From Paragorgia papillata (lineage: Eukaryota; Cnidaria; Anthozoa; Scleralcyonacea; Coralliidae), in NCBI GenBank assembly GCA_035771165.1, contig JAWNZC010000319.1, forward strand, positions 108,501 through 172,500: 64,000 nucleotides of DNA, in the 5' to 3' direction. The notes below the pieces were generated by a model. The model saw only the letters and a list, made by a program, of their open reading frames with translations, did not search any database and was not told the DNA's origin. Below, one piece after another: positions 1 to 10,950 of the stretch. The position numbers and the translations under genes were made by a program. Numbering within the stretch: position 1 is the stretch's first letter; each line of letters starts with the position of its first letter.

Positions 1-214
1 AACAAAACAAAAACTGCTATTTAGGGACGAGCACTTGAGGGACGAGATGAATGTGGTCTATAGAAAAAGCAGTCACGGTTATTCTAGGGATAAAATGTAT
101 ACGATTGCGGAGCTATTAAGCTTGTTAGTTACGAGTTAGTGGGAGGTGTGTCTACTTCAGAGAGATCATTCATATAGTAACGTAAGAGCGATTTGGACAG
201 GTTTGAACCTGAGC

Positions 215-385
215 GCCGTGTGCGGCCATCCTTTAATGCTCCGGTGTTACTACACATGCCGCGGCCTGTTCAAAAAGGTCGTATAGGAGGAAACCAGAGT
301 ACCCAGACAAACTCTGCGGTGTTTGGTAGAATCAAACTGCAAGTACTCTTCTCACATGCGGCCGAAGTAAAAAGACAGGAATAAG
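215..385. repeat. Dispersed repeat fragment
   Basis: This stretch shares blocks (gaggaaaccagagtaccc, then caaactg...actcttctcacatgcggcc) with 2790-2880, so it is one of at least two copies of a dispersed element, probably the non-tRNA body of the tRNA-like SINE described at 2744-2985. No coding capacity is evident. From 386 to 1093 I see nothing recognisable apart from a run of G near 1060-1076. Confidence 0.5.
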
Positions 386-1093
386 CATATAAACTATCTT
401 GTTCATTAAAGTGTCCCTTTGCTACTCAGTGTAACTAGGACGCAAACATGAAAAAGACGTCTGACTAAATTCAAGTCAACACGATTTAAATTAGGATGAC
501 TATCACACATTTCAAAACCTGGACTAAATAGTTTTTCTCTCGCGCAAAACAGCGGTACTTCTATATCTGCGCTGTGGCTTTTGTGTTTCCTGTTCGCATA
601 CATACAGTGGGTGGTTAGTAATTTATTCTGGCTAACGCCACACGATTTTTTTTTATCTCTGAGGAAAACCGAGTTAAACGCACTTGTTATTTGCCTTCTT
701 TGGCAAGATGTACATCATAACAAAATTTCGGTGTTCTTTGTTCGTGTTATGACTTTCCTACCACGCTGTAGGTGTTGAGCAACAACAGGAAATGATTTTT
801 GGAAATATTTCAATGCTTCGTCGACAATCATTCTTTATTGTTTAATATGAAGAAAACGATGGCTGGTTTCGTCTGTGGCTTTGAAAACTGTCCTAATTAT
901 GTTCAGTAATGTTCTCAAAATGTCACATTCATGTTCGTCAGCGCATGTCCAAGTCGTTTATGGGAAAGCATCGATGTACTTCGCAAGACATGATTTATAC
1001 CAATTAATACCGTGAATTCAATTCTGTAATTTTGGCATTATTTTGGACGGGTTTGGTTGGGGGGGGGGGGGGGGGTGAACCCATCTACACCCT

Positions 1094-1421
1094 GTAAGGT
1101 GAAGTAATACGAGCAACAAATTGCTGCAACATTGTTGCGTTGCAAGTTGAACAGCGTTGTTGCACGTATTACCACCCTGCACCTTAAACATTGTCACGCA
1201 ACAATGATTTTGTTGCAAGTTGAATCAGCATGTTGCAGCAAGTAGAACTGGAGTCTACTTTTTTCAACAAATTTTTTCAACTTGCAACAAAATCATTGTT
1301 GCGTGACAATGTTTCAATAAGGTGGGTGGTAATACGTGCAACAACGCTTTTCAACTTGTAACTCAACAAAGTTTGCGTTGCAAGTTGAAGAAAAATGTTG
1401 CCCGTATCACCTCACCTTAAG
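1094..1421. mobile_element. Foldback element (MITE-like)
   Basis: The ends are imperfect inverted repeats: taaggtgaagtaatacgagc at the left and the complement of gcccgtatcacctcacctta at the right. The interior repeats motifs such as ttgcaagttgaa and gttgttgcacgtattaccacc in both orientations. There is no ORF. This is a non-autonomous DNA-transposon-like element of about 330 bp. From 1422 to 1800 the DNA is AT-rich with a short aacttt repeat and nothing else I can assign. Confidence 0.6.
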
Positions 1422-1800
1422 ACTGAATGAGAATATTAAGAATGTGCAAAATCAGTAGTTCAATTTTCTTTTTCAGTTTTAACTTTAACTTTAACTTTAA
1501 TCAATTTCAATACATTACATTGTTTAAATAATCTAATGTATTAGAGGTAAACCTAAAACAGAATTCAAGATTCCCTACTATAGGTCACCCAAGATACAAT
1601 TATATACAATACAGTATACGATTATAAAAACCTAATAATTATAAATACATTACAATGAACAGCTGACATTAAATTTATTATAATAGTAAGAAAATAAATT
1701 CTTACGAAAAATAGATAAAGAATTAGATTCTCTGATATTCAGTTTTTTTTGGTTTATGTTTTCATCTTTTTCAACAATTCTCTCTCAATTCTCTTTTCAG

Positions 1801-4800
1801 TCGTTAGAAATGTCTTCCGCAAGCCGGTCACGGGACAGTAAGTTCTTTTATTATTACATGTTGAACAATATTGCAATAGCTTTAATCCTTTTTATACAAT
1901 ACTCTGGCTGCTATGCGTGTTGTCATTGGTTGTTGGCCATGATCTATTCGAGGACAGACACATGGATCACGTCAGCTGACTTGCTTTTTTTCTTTCTTCA
2001 TGCCCCAAAATGCAGCAAGAGCTTTGATAAAAAGCTTTTAAATTTTTGTATTGTATAAAACAAATAGATTCCATTTTTTTGTTGTCTCTTCAGTTATAGA
2101 CGCACAGAAGACGTCACAACGTGGTAAGAACATCAGTGACCACTTTCTTACCACGTTGTGACGTCATCTGTGCATCTATAACTCAACAGACAACGGCAAA
2201 ATGGAATCTATTTGTTAAATAGAAAAGTGGCCCAAAAGTCTTCAAGCCATCTCAGTAAATGAATATTTCTTTACCTAGTAAAACACAGGCTTGATGATCA
2301 AGAAAATAAGGAAGAAAATGATTCTAGTTTTCCTGTTCAACCATCTGACGTCTTTTGCTCAGTACCAGGACGTTTATCTCTACTCAGCTCCACGTCGAAG
2401 TACAAAGTTACGGTGGGAGAAATTCGAAGGCGGCTTGCGCACCCAGAGTGTTTAAATGCGTCATTATTGGGTGGGGTGTTAAGAAGGTAGGAACTTGCTT
2501 GTTATTTCAAAGTATGCTAAACCTTGTAAGTGAGGTGGGTGGGACAGTGAGGTGGGTGGGACAGTGAGGTGGGTGGGATAGTGAGGTGGGTGGATCAGGG
2601 AGGGTCAGTGGGGTGAGGTGGGTCAGGGAGGGTCAGTGAGGTGGGTGGGACAGTGAGGTGGGTGGCTGGGTCAGTGAGGTGGGTGGGTCACTAAACTAAA
2701 CTAACCTTATTTATACTGGATAACTCTATCAGTTATATCTAAACTGTTATCCTGAGGTCCAGTAAGGGCCCACCCTCATTGGTCCAGTGTTACTACAGGA
2801 GGAAACCAGAGTACCCGGAGGAAACCTGTGGTGTTTGGTAGAGTCAAACTGGAATCACTCTTCTCACATGCGGCCAAGGTGAATTTTTTTTTTGATCAGA
2901 TAACTGCACTGTGCAGGAATCGAACCCGGCTCGCAGAGGTGAAAGGCACGTGCACCAACCACTGTGCCACCAACACCCCATATGGTGGGTGGGACAGTGA
3001 GGTGGGTGGGTCAGTGAGGTGGGTGGGACAGTGAGGTGGGTGGGACAGTGAGGTGGGTGGGACAGTGAGGTGGGTGGGACAGTGAGGTAGGTGGGTCAGT
3101 GAGGTGGGTGGGTCAGTGAGGTGGGTGGGACAGTGAGGTGGGTGGGTCAGTGAGGTGGGTGGGACAGTGAGGTGGGTGGGACAGTGAGGTAGGTGGGTCA
3201 GTGAGGTAGGTGGGTCAGTGAGGTGGGTGGGTCAGTGAGGTGGGTGGGACAGTGAGGTGGGTGGGTCAGGGAGGTAGGTGGGTCAGTGAGGTGGGTGGGT
3301 CAGTGAGGTGGGTGGGACAGTGAGGTGGGTGGGTCAGGGAGGTAGGTGGGTCAGTGAGGTAGGTGGGTCAGTGAGGTAGGTGGGTCAGTGAGGTGGGTGG
3401 GTCAGTGAGGTGGGTGGGACAGTGAGGTGGGTGGGTCAGGGAGGTAGGTGGGTCAGTGAGGTGGGTGGGTCAGTGAGGTGGGTGGGACAGTGAGGTGGGT
3501 GGGTCAGGGAGGTAGGTGGATCAGTGAGGTGGGTGGGTCAGTGAGGTGGGTGGGTCAGTGTGGTGGGTGGGTCAGTGAGCTGGGTGGGTCAGGGAGGTGG
3601 GTGGGTCAGTGAGGTGGGTGGGACAGTGAGGTGGGTGGGACAGTGAGGTGGGTGGGACAGTGAGGTGGGTGGGACAGTGAGGTGGGTGGGTCAGTGAGGT
3701 GGGTGGGTCAGGGAGGTAGGTGGGTCAGTGAGCTGGGTGGGTCAGGGAGGTGGGTGGGCCAGTGAGGTGGGTGGGCCAGTGAGGTAGGTGGGACAGTGAG
3801 GTGGGTGGGACAGTGAGGTAGGTGGGACAGTGAGGTGGGTGGGACAGTGAGGTGGGTGGGTCAGTGAGGTAGGTGGGTCAGTGAGGTGGGTGGGACAGTG
3901 AGGTGGGTGGGCCAGTGAGGTGGGTGGGCCAGTGAGGTAGGTGGGGCAGTGAGGTGGGTGGGACAGTGAGGTGGGTGGGTCAGTGAGGTGGGTGGGTGGG
4001 TCAGTGAGGTGGGTGGGACAGTGAGGTGGGTGGGTCAGTGAGGTGGGTAGGTCCAGGGCCATCGAGAGCCAGGATGGGCCCTGGGTCAAACGTTGGAGCT
4101 GGGCCCCCCACCAAAATCAATGCTTTAATACCATCATTATATCTAGTATTCTAAAGGCTTATCTACATGATACGATTGTCGTATATGATTGTCATTGTGA
4201 TGTATGTGATTCAACACCAGTAGTGTAAATGACGTTTGTCAACATTCACCATCGAATCATGAAGAAGACTGAATTGTCTACGTACACAAAATTGCATATG
4301 CCAGAATGACAATCGTATATGACAATCGTATCGTGTAGATAGGCCTTAAGAGTATTCTTACATCAGAAGCGTCAGTCAAGCTAAAATATTTACAATGGTC
4401 ATACTCATACCGGCTTTTTAAACACATTAAAAGGACAAAAACAGATTAAGTTTCTGTAGTTTAACTGTTTTGATGCTAAATTCAATAATAAATTTCTTGG
4501 ACTAAAATATTACGGGCCCCTATTTTTTTCGGGTTAATTACCCCGCTTACTGCCCCCCCCCCCCTCCTTCTTGATGCAACTGGGTGGGTCAGTGAGGTGG
4601 GTGGGTCAGTGAGGTGGGTGGGTCAGTGAGATGGGTGGGTCAGTGAGGTGGGTGGGTGAGTGAGGTGGGTGGGTCAGTGAGGTGGGTTGGTGAGGTTTTC
4701 AAAATGACTTAGTCTCTTCGTTCATATCTTGAATTGGTTCTCCTTTGCCAGAGCAAAGTCAAAAAATGGTGGCAAATGTCTTCGAGAAAAACTAGAAAAA

Positions 4801-7612
4801 ATAGGTTTATCACTACCAGCGGGACGAAGGAAAGCTGCTCAGGTGACACTCCTCACATCCTTGGTTGAAGGTGAGATAAAAATGGATTATGTCTGATCAT
4901 TTTGCCCTGTAATATTTTCGTTTTTTATACAAATTAATATACAATACTCATCCACTGATTTTCATATATTGAGATTTGGGGGAAAGTTCAACATATATAA
5001 TTCAGGGGTGGATTTAGGGGTGGTGGATTGGGTGGCTAGCCACCCCCCTCTTTGGTCTAGAAAAAATTATTAAAAGACGCTAAATATAATTATTGCAGGT
5101 CCAACAGCTCTAGTTGACCGTGAAGTTGCAGTTTTCATTTGTTGTTTTTTAAGTGCTTACATAAATATTTTATACTGTAAGTACAAGTAACCCAAAAATA
5201 TAACCTTTTTCTATACTGCGGAGTGCTCAAACGTGCCCTCAAATGGCTCTCAAATTCCTGGAAATGCCATTTCAGAGACCCAAGAACTTAAAAATTTCCA
5301 GGGAGCATGCCCCCAGAACCCCCTAGAAGGGTCGGCTTCGTCCTAGGACACCCCCCTTTCAACAATCCTAGATCCGCCCCTGTAATTGCCTTGTTCTTTA
5401 AAATTACTTGATTAAGTTGATGACAAACAACAAGCACATACAATTTAAACTTATATACGTATATATAGGCATTCCAAAATTGTACCAACATTCACATGGA
5501 CAGCGGACCATGAAAAATTTCTTTAGTGTTGTAAATTTATAGATGTTTCTTCCAGCCCAATTCTACCAATTTACAAAGATTGCTTCCTTATGTCGCAAAA
5601 TTAAATATGATAAAATATCATTAGGAATATCTTATTTTATGTATTTTAGTCTTCTAACAAAGCAACGACGGTCAAGTTTAAAAATTCGCCAACCTCGTGC
5701 GACAGCCCTAAAGAGAATTTCGCCATGTTTTCGATAATATATTACTTAATTTCGATGGGAAAAAGCTTTCAACTTACCTCGGGATAACTTAAAAGTATTT
5801 TCTGCATCTTTCCAGCGTTTATTGTTTATTCCCAGCGTTATAAAAAGTACAGTATATTCTGTTTTTTAAATACCATGTTTGTTGTTCGGACATTTTGAAA
5901 ATCTGAATAACTAAGACTTCATGTAATAATGCATGGCGTGTAATTTCTACGAAGAAAAATGGATCCCTCACAATCATGTCGGAGTTGACCGTTTTCCTTC
6001 CGTTTGGAAGGGGAGGAGTTAACTACTTCACGTTGGAAGGGTATTTTGAATTTATATTAGCTAAAACCTGTTAAGAGAGCTGTACTGTACTGTACGGTAC
6101 TGTACTGCGTTCTATTGTACTGTACTGCGTTGTATTGTACTGTGCTGTACTCTACTGTACTGCGTTGTTGTATTGTACTGTACTGTACTGCGTTGTATTG
6201 TACTGTACTGCGTTGTATTGTACTGTACTGTACCGTACTGTACTGTACTGTACTGTACTGCGTTGTATTGTACTGTACTGTGCTGCGTTGTATTGTATTG
6301 TACTGTACTGCGTTGTATTGTACTGTACTGTACTGCGTTGTACTGTACTGTACTGCGTTGTACTGTACTGTACTGCGTTGTACTGTACTGTACTGCGTTG
6401 TACTGTACTGTACTGCGTTGTACTGTACTGTACTGTACTGCGTTGTACTGTACTGTACTGCGTTGTACTGTACTGACTAAGATATACGTTACTGTATATC
6501 GCACAAGATAATTTATGGTACTGCGTTGTACTGTACTGACTAAGATATACGTTACTGTATATCGCACAAGATAATTTATGGCATCATTCTCCATTCGTTA
6601 ACCTGTCATGTTTTGTTTGTTTCTTTCAGGCGAGGCAGCTCATTTAGCAGCGGATTTCGACTATGTGTGTGAATCAGAGTTTCCAACCCAAGCTTTATCC
6701 GAGTATGTAGCAAAGTCTCACACAGATACTACGGATTACGAGACGAGAAAGAACGCTATAGTTGCTTGCAAGTAAGTATACGTTTTAAAATGTTATAAAC
6801 ATATTTTCCAGCTATTCCACACTTTAAAAAAACATTGTCCTACGCGAAAAAGTAGCTGGCTGCTTCTCTACAAAAAATACAACGCGTTCAGTAACTATGA
6901 AAGGACATAAATGTGAACAAAACACATAGAAGAAAGGACCGTGCCTAGTCGTGGCTTCCTTCGTTATGGAATAATCTTCCACAACATATCCGCAGAACTG
7001 AATCAGTGACAACGTTTAAGACGTTCTTAAAAACATATCTTTTTAAAAAAGCTTTTTGTTGATTACTTTGTATTTATATAATCTTTACCTATATTATCTT
7101 TAGGTTAAATTTTACATTTTGTTGATAGTATATTCTTAAATTCTTAAATTCATACTATTATAGTTTTAGATTTTGTCATCTAAATTTAACTTAGATTATA
7201 TATTTTACATTGTATAAATAAGTCTTAAGGGCGCATGTGAACATATTTGAATGAAACATGCGCGGTATAAGAATTAAATATTATTATTATTATAAACACC
7301 ATCTAATAAGTGAGTTTTTCTATTGTTTTTAGGCAAATAACCAAAGAACTTCAAGGAGTTTTGAATCAGGATCCCTATCCTAAAACTCGTTTGAACAACG
7401 GTACATTACCAGACTCCGTTCTTAAAGGTCTTACTCATTTTGGTTTGGTAACTCATGGTTTTGGTTCACCAGCGTTCAATGCCGCCCTCAACTCCTTTCA
7501 ATCTTATCTCAACGAACTTTTAAAATGCCACGAATCCCTTCATAACAACAATAATCAACAGAACGGCCTGCCTAAACCCAGAGGCCAAACGATGAAAAAT
7601 GGTGATGTATAA
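1801..7612 (+). CDS. Transcription factor AP-2 (TFAP2), 3' part of gene
   Basis: This is the C-terminal part of an AP-2 protein, a nuclear sequence-specific factor that binds GC-rich sites as a dimer through a basic region plus helix-span-helix. Exons: 2279-2486 (includes [20 protein letters not shown]), 4752-4870 ([19 protein letters not shown] then LPAGRRKAA), 6630-6771 ([19 protein letters not shown]), and 7333-7612, the last exon ([19 protein letters not shown], then a short N/Q-rich tail and TAA). All junctions are GT-AG and the phases agree (AG|A, G|GC, AA|G). A 37-nt exon at 1801-1837 has strong splice signals and the phase needed to join 2279, but its sequence is not diagnostic. The N-terminal activation region and start codon are not in the window. 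Family identity is very secure because the conserved DNA-binding core is nearly continuous. All introns carry tandem repeats or transposon relics. Confidence 0.95.
2059..2216. mobile_element. Foldback MITE in TFAP2 intron
   Basis: The two halves are near-perfect inverted repeats (aacaaatagattccatttt ... aaaatggaatctatttgtt) around a short centre, with an inner arm acgtcacaacgtggtaagaa repeated inverted. It is about 158 bp with no ORF and would form one long hairpin. It occupies much of the 441-bp intron between the tentative exon at 1801-1837 and the exon at 2279. Confidence 0.7.
2525..4065 (+). repeat. 17-bp G-rich minisatellite in TFAP2 intron
   Basis: Dozens of tandem copies of a 17-bp unit, gtgaggtgggtgggaca with a common variant gtgaggtgggtgggtca. 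The array is interrupted by the SINE-like insert at about 2690-2990 and resumes as a second block at 4581-4693. The plus strand has repeated GG/GGG runs able to form G-quadruplexes. Long ORFs through the array ([13 protein letters not shown] translations on the minus strand) are repeat artefacts. Confidence 0.95.
2744..2985 (-). mobile_element. tRNA-derived SINE-like element
   Basis: The right part reads on the minus strand as a tRNA-like promoter: a B-box-like GGTTCGATTCC (complement of ggaatcgaacc) and an A-box-like end (complement of caaccactgtgccacc). The left part shares blocks with 215-385. It splits the 17-bp minisatellite, which continues on both sides, so it inserted into the array or the array grew around it. 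Confidence 0.55.
4153..4347. mobile_element. Foldback MITE in TFAP2 intron
   Basis: Inverted terminal repeats of about 40 bp: aaggcttatctacatgatac at the left and the complement of gtatcgtgtagataggcctt at the right, each followed inward by gattgtcgtatatgattgtc or its complement. There is no ORF. It separates the two blocks of the 17-bp minisatellite. Confidence 0.7.
5003..5382. mobile_element. hAT-like non-autonomous element
   Basis: The ends caggggtggatttagg and cctagatccgcccctg are inverted repeats of the CAGGGGCGGATCTAGG type common in hAT-superfamily elements. Flanks share only TAATT (atataatt / taattgcc), so the target duplication is imperfect or decayed. The interior carries on its minus strand the ccctcaaa...tggcatttc and ggggcatgctccc sequences also found at 18110-18190 and 36190-36270. 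Confidence 0.6.
6080..6581. repeat. TACTG/TGTAC microsatellite with 61-bp duplication
   Basis: About 400 bp of tgtac and tgtactgcgt repeats lie in the TFAP2 intron. The end of the array plus adjacent unique DNA (actaagatatacgttactgt onward) is duplicated in direct orientation with a 61-bp period (about 6461-6521 and 6522-6581). The tyrosine/cysteine/leucine-rich ORFs here, in several frames and on both strands, are artefacts of the repeat. Confidence 0.95.
6945..7290 (+). pseudogene. Non-LTR retrotransposon 3' end relic
   Basis: A short reading ([14 protein letters not shown] ... [11 protein letters not shown] at about 6957-7050) matches the conserved extreme C-terminus of CR1/L2/Jockey-like reverse-transcriptase ORFs, where a W-N-x-L-P motif precedes a FKxxLKxxLF tail. 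It is followed by AT-rich 3' sequence. Only the tail survives, as expected for a 5'-truncated insertion. It lies in the last TFAP2 intron. Confidence 0.6.
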
Positions 7613-7744
7613 TAATATTAGTACATGGTAGCCATTATAGAACGGAAGGAGGTCGGAGCGTCCCGTTCTTGGATACTTTAGGCAAAGGGAAAGCGCAGTA
7701 TCGCTACGAGAAGTTCACCAGACCATATACAGAGCAATAATATT

Positions 7745-8110
7745 GATATTTCAATTTCATATTAGAAAGTTCTGGAGTGACAGTGAAAAGATGGTGAACG
7801 GCTAAGATTTTCATCAATAAAATACTGACATTTCAAGTGGAGTTCTTCATCAGAGTAAAATGTAGAGTGCTGCGTAGGCAGTGTTTTGGATAGAGCAAAG
7901 TGAAAAGATGGTAAACTGCTGAGATTAGTTTTCAATGAACGTTTCGAGCAGCGTCCTTCATCAGAGTGAAACCAGCTTTCAACCATGAAGGGCTCCTCTT
8001 AAAACGTTATTTAATTTCTAAAAATATCTTGGCAGATCACCACTTTTTCGCTATATCTAAAACACTGCGCAATACGTTATGGTTTACTTTGATAAAGAGC
8101 TCTTTTCGCA
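7745..8110 (-). repeat. Hammerhead-like repeat family, decayed copies
   Basis: Minus-strand copies of the repeat seen as a tandem array at 32640-33340. At 7935-7970 the minus strand has CTCTGATGAAGGA, then CTGCTCGAAACGTT. A second, more decayed core lies at about 7822-7857 (ctgatgaagaactcc...gaaatgtcag). The shared body acactgcctacgcagcactc is also present in complement near 7865-7890. No ORF is supported. Confidence 0.6.
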
Positions 8111-8324
8111 TTGTCAGGTCGCCAATAAAAGTTGCAGCAAAAGTTATATTTCAAATTGTAAACAATGCATAAGTAGGACTAGATCTTGTAAAAATGATGG
8201 GGTCGCCGTATTGGCCACAAAGGGATTGGGGCGGAATCCATCGTGGCAAAAAAGGATGGCGCGGCTGTACGTTTTATACTATGATCCTTTGCGAGCCCAA
8301 AGGAGTTGTGGCAAGAGCAGAACA

Positions 8325-8445
8325 CTGTTTGACATCAGGTCAACGTGAGTTTGCTGTACAAGCTGTCGTAAGTTAAACTCAGAAGTCTCTGAGCTCCAGA
8401 CGGGACTCGAACCCACAACCTTCCAAATACTAAGGATTTTGGGTG
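8325..8445 (-). mobile_element. tRNA-like SINE fragment
   Basis: The minus strand contains GGTTGTGGGTTCGAGTCCCG, a good RNA polymerase III B box, next to a tctggagctcagag motif. The same composite (tctgagctccagacg with aagctgtcgtaagt) recurs at 8880-8960, 10930-11010, 17600-17670 and 29545-29590, defining a dispersed SINE family. Flanking 8446-8515 shows nothing more. Confidence 0.6.
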
Positions 8446-8514
8446 AAGGAAAATTCGAGTGTAGAATATATACATTTTAAGACCAAACTGGGACCAGTTG
8501 CGAAAAATGCAACA

Positions 8515-8600
8515 ACACAGGCCTTCCGGCAGGAATTGAACCCACGACCTTGCGATTCTAGTGCAATGCTCTGACCACTGAGCCACGGAGGGCGTTGCCG
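8515..8600 (-). mobile_element. tRNA-derived SINE head
   Basis: Read on the minus strand this has both pol III promoter boxes of a tRNA: A box TGGCTCAGTGGTCAGAGC and B box GGTTCAATTCC, in correct order and spacing. I see no convincing acceptor-stem pairing around it and it sits among SINE fragments, so I call a tRNA-derived SINE head rather than a functional tRNA gene. Confidence 0.6.
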
Positions 8601-8655
8601 AGAGCTTGATCACGAGTTCTGTATATAATAAGGTGGTAACGCCAGGAGTATATTA

Positions 8656-8818
8656 TAAGTAATATTGGGCATTTCACTCGATTACATACATAGCATGTTC
8701 TAAGGATTTAGGGTGAAGCAAAATCCGAGTGTAATGTATATATTCTACACTCGAATTTTCCTTCACCCTAAATCCTTAGAACATGCTATGTAATCGAGTG
8801 AAATGCCCAATATTATTT
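8656..8818. mobile_element. Long hairpin (foldback element)
   Basis: Two arms of about 75 bp are almost perfectly complementary: aatattgggcatttcactcg ... and its inverted copy cgagtgaaatgcccaatatt, continuing inward through ctaaggatttagggtgaag. Part of the arm sequence also occurs at about 8440-8480. There is no ORF. Confidence 0.8.
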
Positions 8819-8854
8819 AAAACTTCCAAATACTAGCCCGACGTTCTAGACATT

Positions 8855-9010
8855 GAGCCACTGGAACCAATTGAACCACAATTGGAACATTGTGGGTTCG
8901 AGTCGCGTCTGGAGCTCATAGATTTTCTGAGTAACAACTTACGACAGCTTGTACGGCAAAAACAACTAAATCTTTTTAAAACAACATCAAGTTGAAAACA
9001 CTATACTTGC
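8855..9010 (+). mobile_element. tRNA-like SINE copy
   Basis: Plus-strand copy of the SINE at 8325-8445: B-box-like gggttcgagtcgcgtctgga, then agctcatagattttctgagt, then acttacgacagcttgta and an end aacatcaagttgaaaacact that matches the complement of 17565-17590. A lone 3' junction at about 9000 is plausible. From 9010 to 9515 I see no recognisable element. Confidence 0.5.
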
Positions 9011-9559
9011 GTAGTTTTCTTCTGACCAATTCTACTATCCTTGCAACTCTGACTTATCTTTCATCAAGATATAGTTATCACAAAGGATTATGGTAAACCG
9101 TACATGCCGCCATCTTTTTTTTTTGCTAAGATGGATTAGAGTTAGGTGTTCTAAACCAATCAGAAGCATTCTTAGTATAAGCAGGTACCGACCCTTGACA
9201 TTAGGTATACAGTTGACATTATAAGCTGTTAAATATAAAAGAGCTGAATAATGGCGGCGACGGCATACGTCATTTATTTCTTATCACCATGGTCACCTAT
9301 TGTATTTATATTAGTGTACAGTTGAGCATAAAGGGGCATTGTGACCGAGCTGCAAAAGGTCTGGGTTCGAAGAAATTTGAAAACGTAATTCGCCCTGCTA
9401 GACCCAGACCGTTTGCCGCTCCAGCCCGCTCGGTGTTAGTGCCGTGTAAAAAGTATAAATATAACTAAGCTAGCTTCCCCTTGCATTCTTCGTGACGTTC
9501 ACAACCACGATAACGTCATCCATTGAAAACGACGACATGGCAGTCATCACGCTGGTCAG

Positions 9560-9760
9560 CGGAAGACAGGACAAATGTACTGCGCAGTGTTTTGAAAAGT
9601 TGGTAAATTGGTGAGATTTTTAGTAACAAAACACTGGCGTTTCGAGCAGAGCCCTTCATCAGAGCAAAACCAAGGACTTTGCTCGAAATGCAATATTTTC
9701 TGAGTAAAAATCTTGGTAGTTTGTCACCTTTTCGCTTTGCTCTAGACCATTTCATAATGG
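9560..9760 (-). repeat. Hammerhead-like repeat family, single copy
   Basis: The minus strand reads gctctgatgaagggctctgc then tcgaaacgccagtg, followed by the family body (caccaatttaccaacttttc). The cleavage-site triplet is GCC rather than GTC, so even if the motif is ribozyme-derived this copy should be inactive. Confidence 0.65.
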
Positions 9761-9884
9761 TGATTAATTTGAATATTCTTTTATGTGCATCTTAATAATA
9801 AGCCCTTCTTGCCTCGTTTGTGTGTCTGTGATTCAAAAAATAACGAGGCCAAAACGGCTTATGTATTATACGCTAACCCAACCC

Positions 9885-9945
9885 TTACAACCTTATCCGC
9901 TAACCTTATCCACTAGTGTGTTTACCACCTAGCTTATTGTCGCTT
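9885..9945 (-). repeat. Single unit of the 41-bp minisatellite
   Basis: The complement of this segment, ataagctaggtggtaaacac followed by actagtgg, equals one monomer of the 41-bp array that fills the GPCR1 intron at 14990-16350, including the variant taggtggtaaac found there. It is an isolated monomer about 5 kb from the array and in the opposite orientation. Confidence 0.75.
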
Positions 9946-9957
9946 ATGCACTAAATA

Positions 9958-10112
9958 AATAGACCTTTCCACATGAAGTGAATGGATCACGTGATCTTTC
10001 TTTTTGACAAATCTGATTGGCTAATGTCCAATGTTTGTCCGAAGTTTCGGATGTCCGAGCCAATCAAATCTCCCAACGCGTTATCCACGCACTTCATGCG
10101 GAAAGGTCTATT
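9958..10112. mobile_element. Foldback MITE with TA ends
   Basis: The ends aatagacctttccacatgaa and the complement ttcatgcggaaaggtctatt are inverted repeats, with further inner complementarity (aatctgattggct / agccaatcaaatct). It is 155 bp with no ORF. The TA at both outer edges suggests a TA target duplication. Confidence 0.7.
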
Positions 10113-10479
10113 AAATTGTGAAAACGTTGTCAGCAATACGTGCGGTACGCGTATTCTGGCCAGCGGGTGACTGGCTAAATGTTTCTAACAAAGCAAACTA
10201 ATAAACGTGCGGAAGGTTATTCTCCATGAAGACTGCATCAGTTGAGATTTTCCATGGTTGACGACAGTGGAGTGGTTCCTCCAACTTGAGAGAACAAGTA
10301 CTTTTTATGGACAGATTATTTCATTCAAATTTCAGATTACTATAAATATAAATACTAAATAAAAATTAATTAATAATTGTTACACGTGCGTTGGTGTCAA
10401 CTTTATAGTGCGGAGTAAAGTGAATCCCGTAGGACTTGCATGCTTAGGTTGGTCTCTTTTGAGTTGACCAGAGAGTCAG

Positions 10480-10950
10480 CTTATAGCTCATCTGAGGTCA
10501 GCTCAGCTCAGCTGAGGTCAGGTCAGCTCAGCTCAGGTCAGCTGAGGTCAGCTCAGTTCAGCACAGCTGAGGTCAGCTCAGCTGAGGTCAGCTCAGCTGA
10601 GGTCAGCTCAGCTCAGCTGAGGTCAGCTCAGGTCAGCACAGCTGAGGTCAACTCAGCTCAGCTGAGGGCAGCTCAGTTCAGCACAGCTGAGGTCAGCTCA
10701 GTTCAGCTGAGGGCAACTCAGCTCAACTGAGGACAGGGCAGTTCAGCTCAGGTCAGCACAGCTGAGGTCAACTCAGCTCAGCTCAGCTTAGCTCAGCTGA
10801 GGGCAGCTCAGCTCCGCTCTGTTTAGGGCAGCTCAGCTCTGTTTAGGGCAGCTCAGTTCAGCTGAGGTCAACTCAGCCTAGCTGAGGGCAGCTCAGCTCA
10901 GTTGAGGTCAGCTCATCTGAGGAGTCAGCTCAGCTCAGCTGAGGACGGGG
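10480..10950. repeat. GGTCAGCTCAGCTGA minisatellite
   Basis: A degenerate tandem array of 5-bp blocks (tcagc, tgagg) arranged as a 15-bp unit ggtcagctcagctga. Serine/glutamine/alanine-rich ORFs over this region are artefacts. Confidence 0.95.

Noticed and set aside
6112..6594. Long ORFs on both strands (YCTVL-type plus, TVQYN-type minus)
   Set aside because: They exist only because a 5-bp microsatellite is open in several frames; no independent coding signal.
8515..8600. Functional tRNA gene on the minus strand (also 27230-27300 and 62640)
   Set aside because: A and B boxes are present but cloverleaf stems are not convincing and the sequences continue into a shared SINE body.
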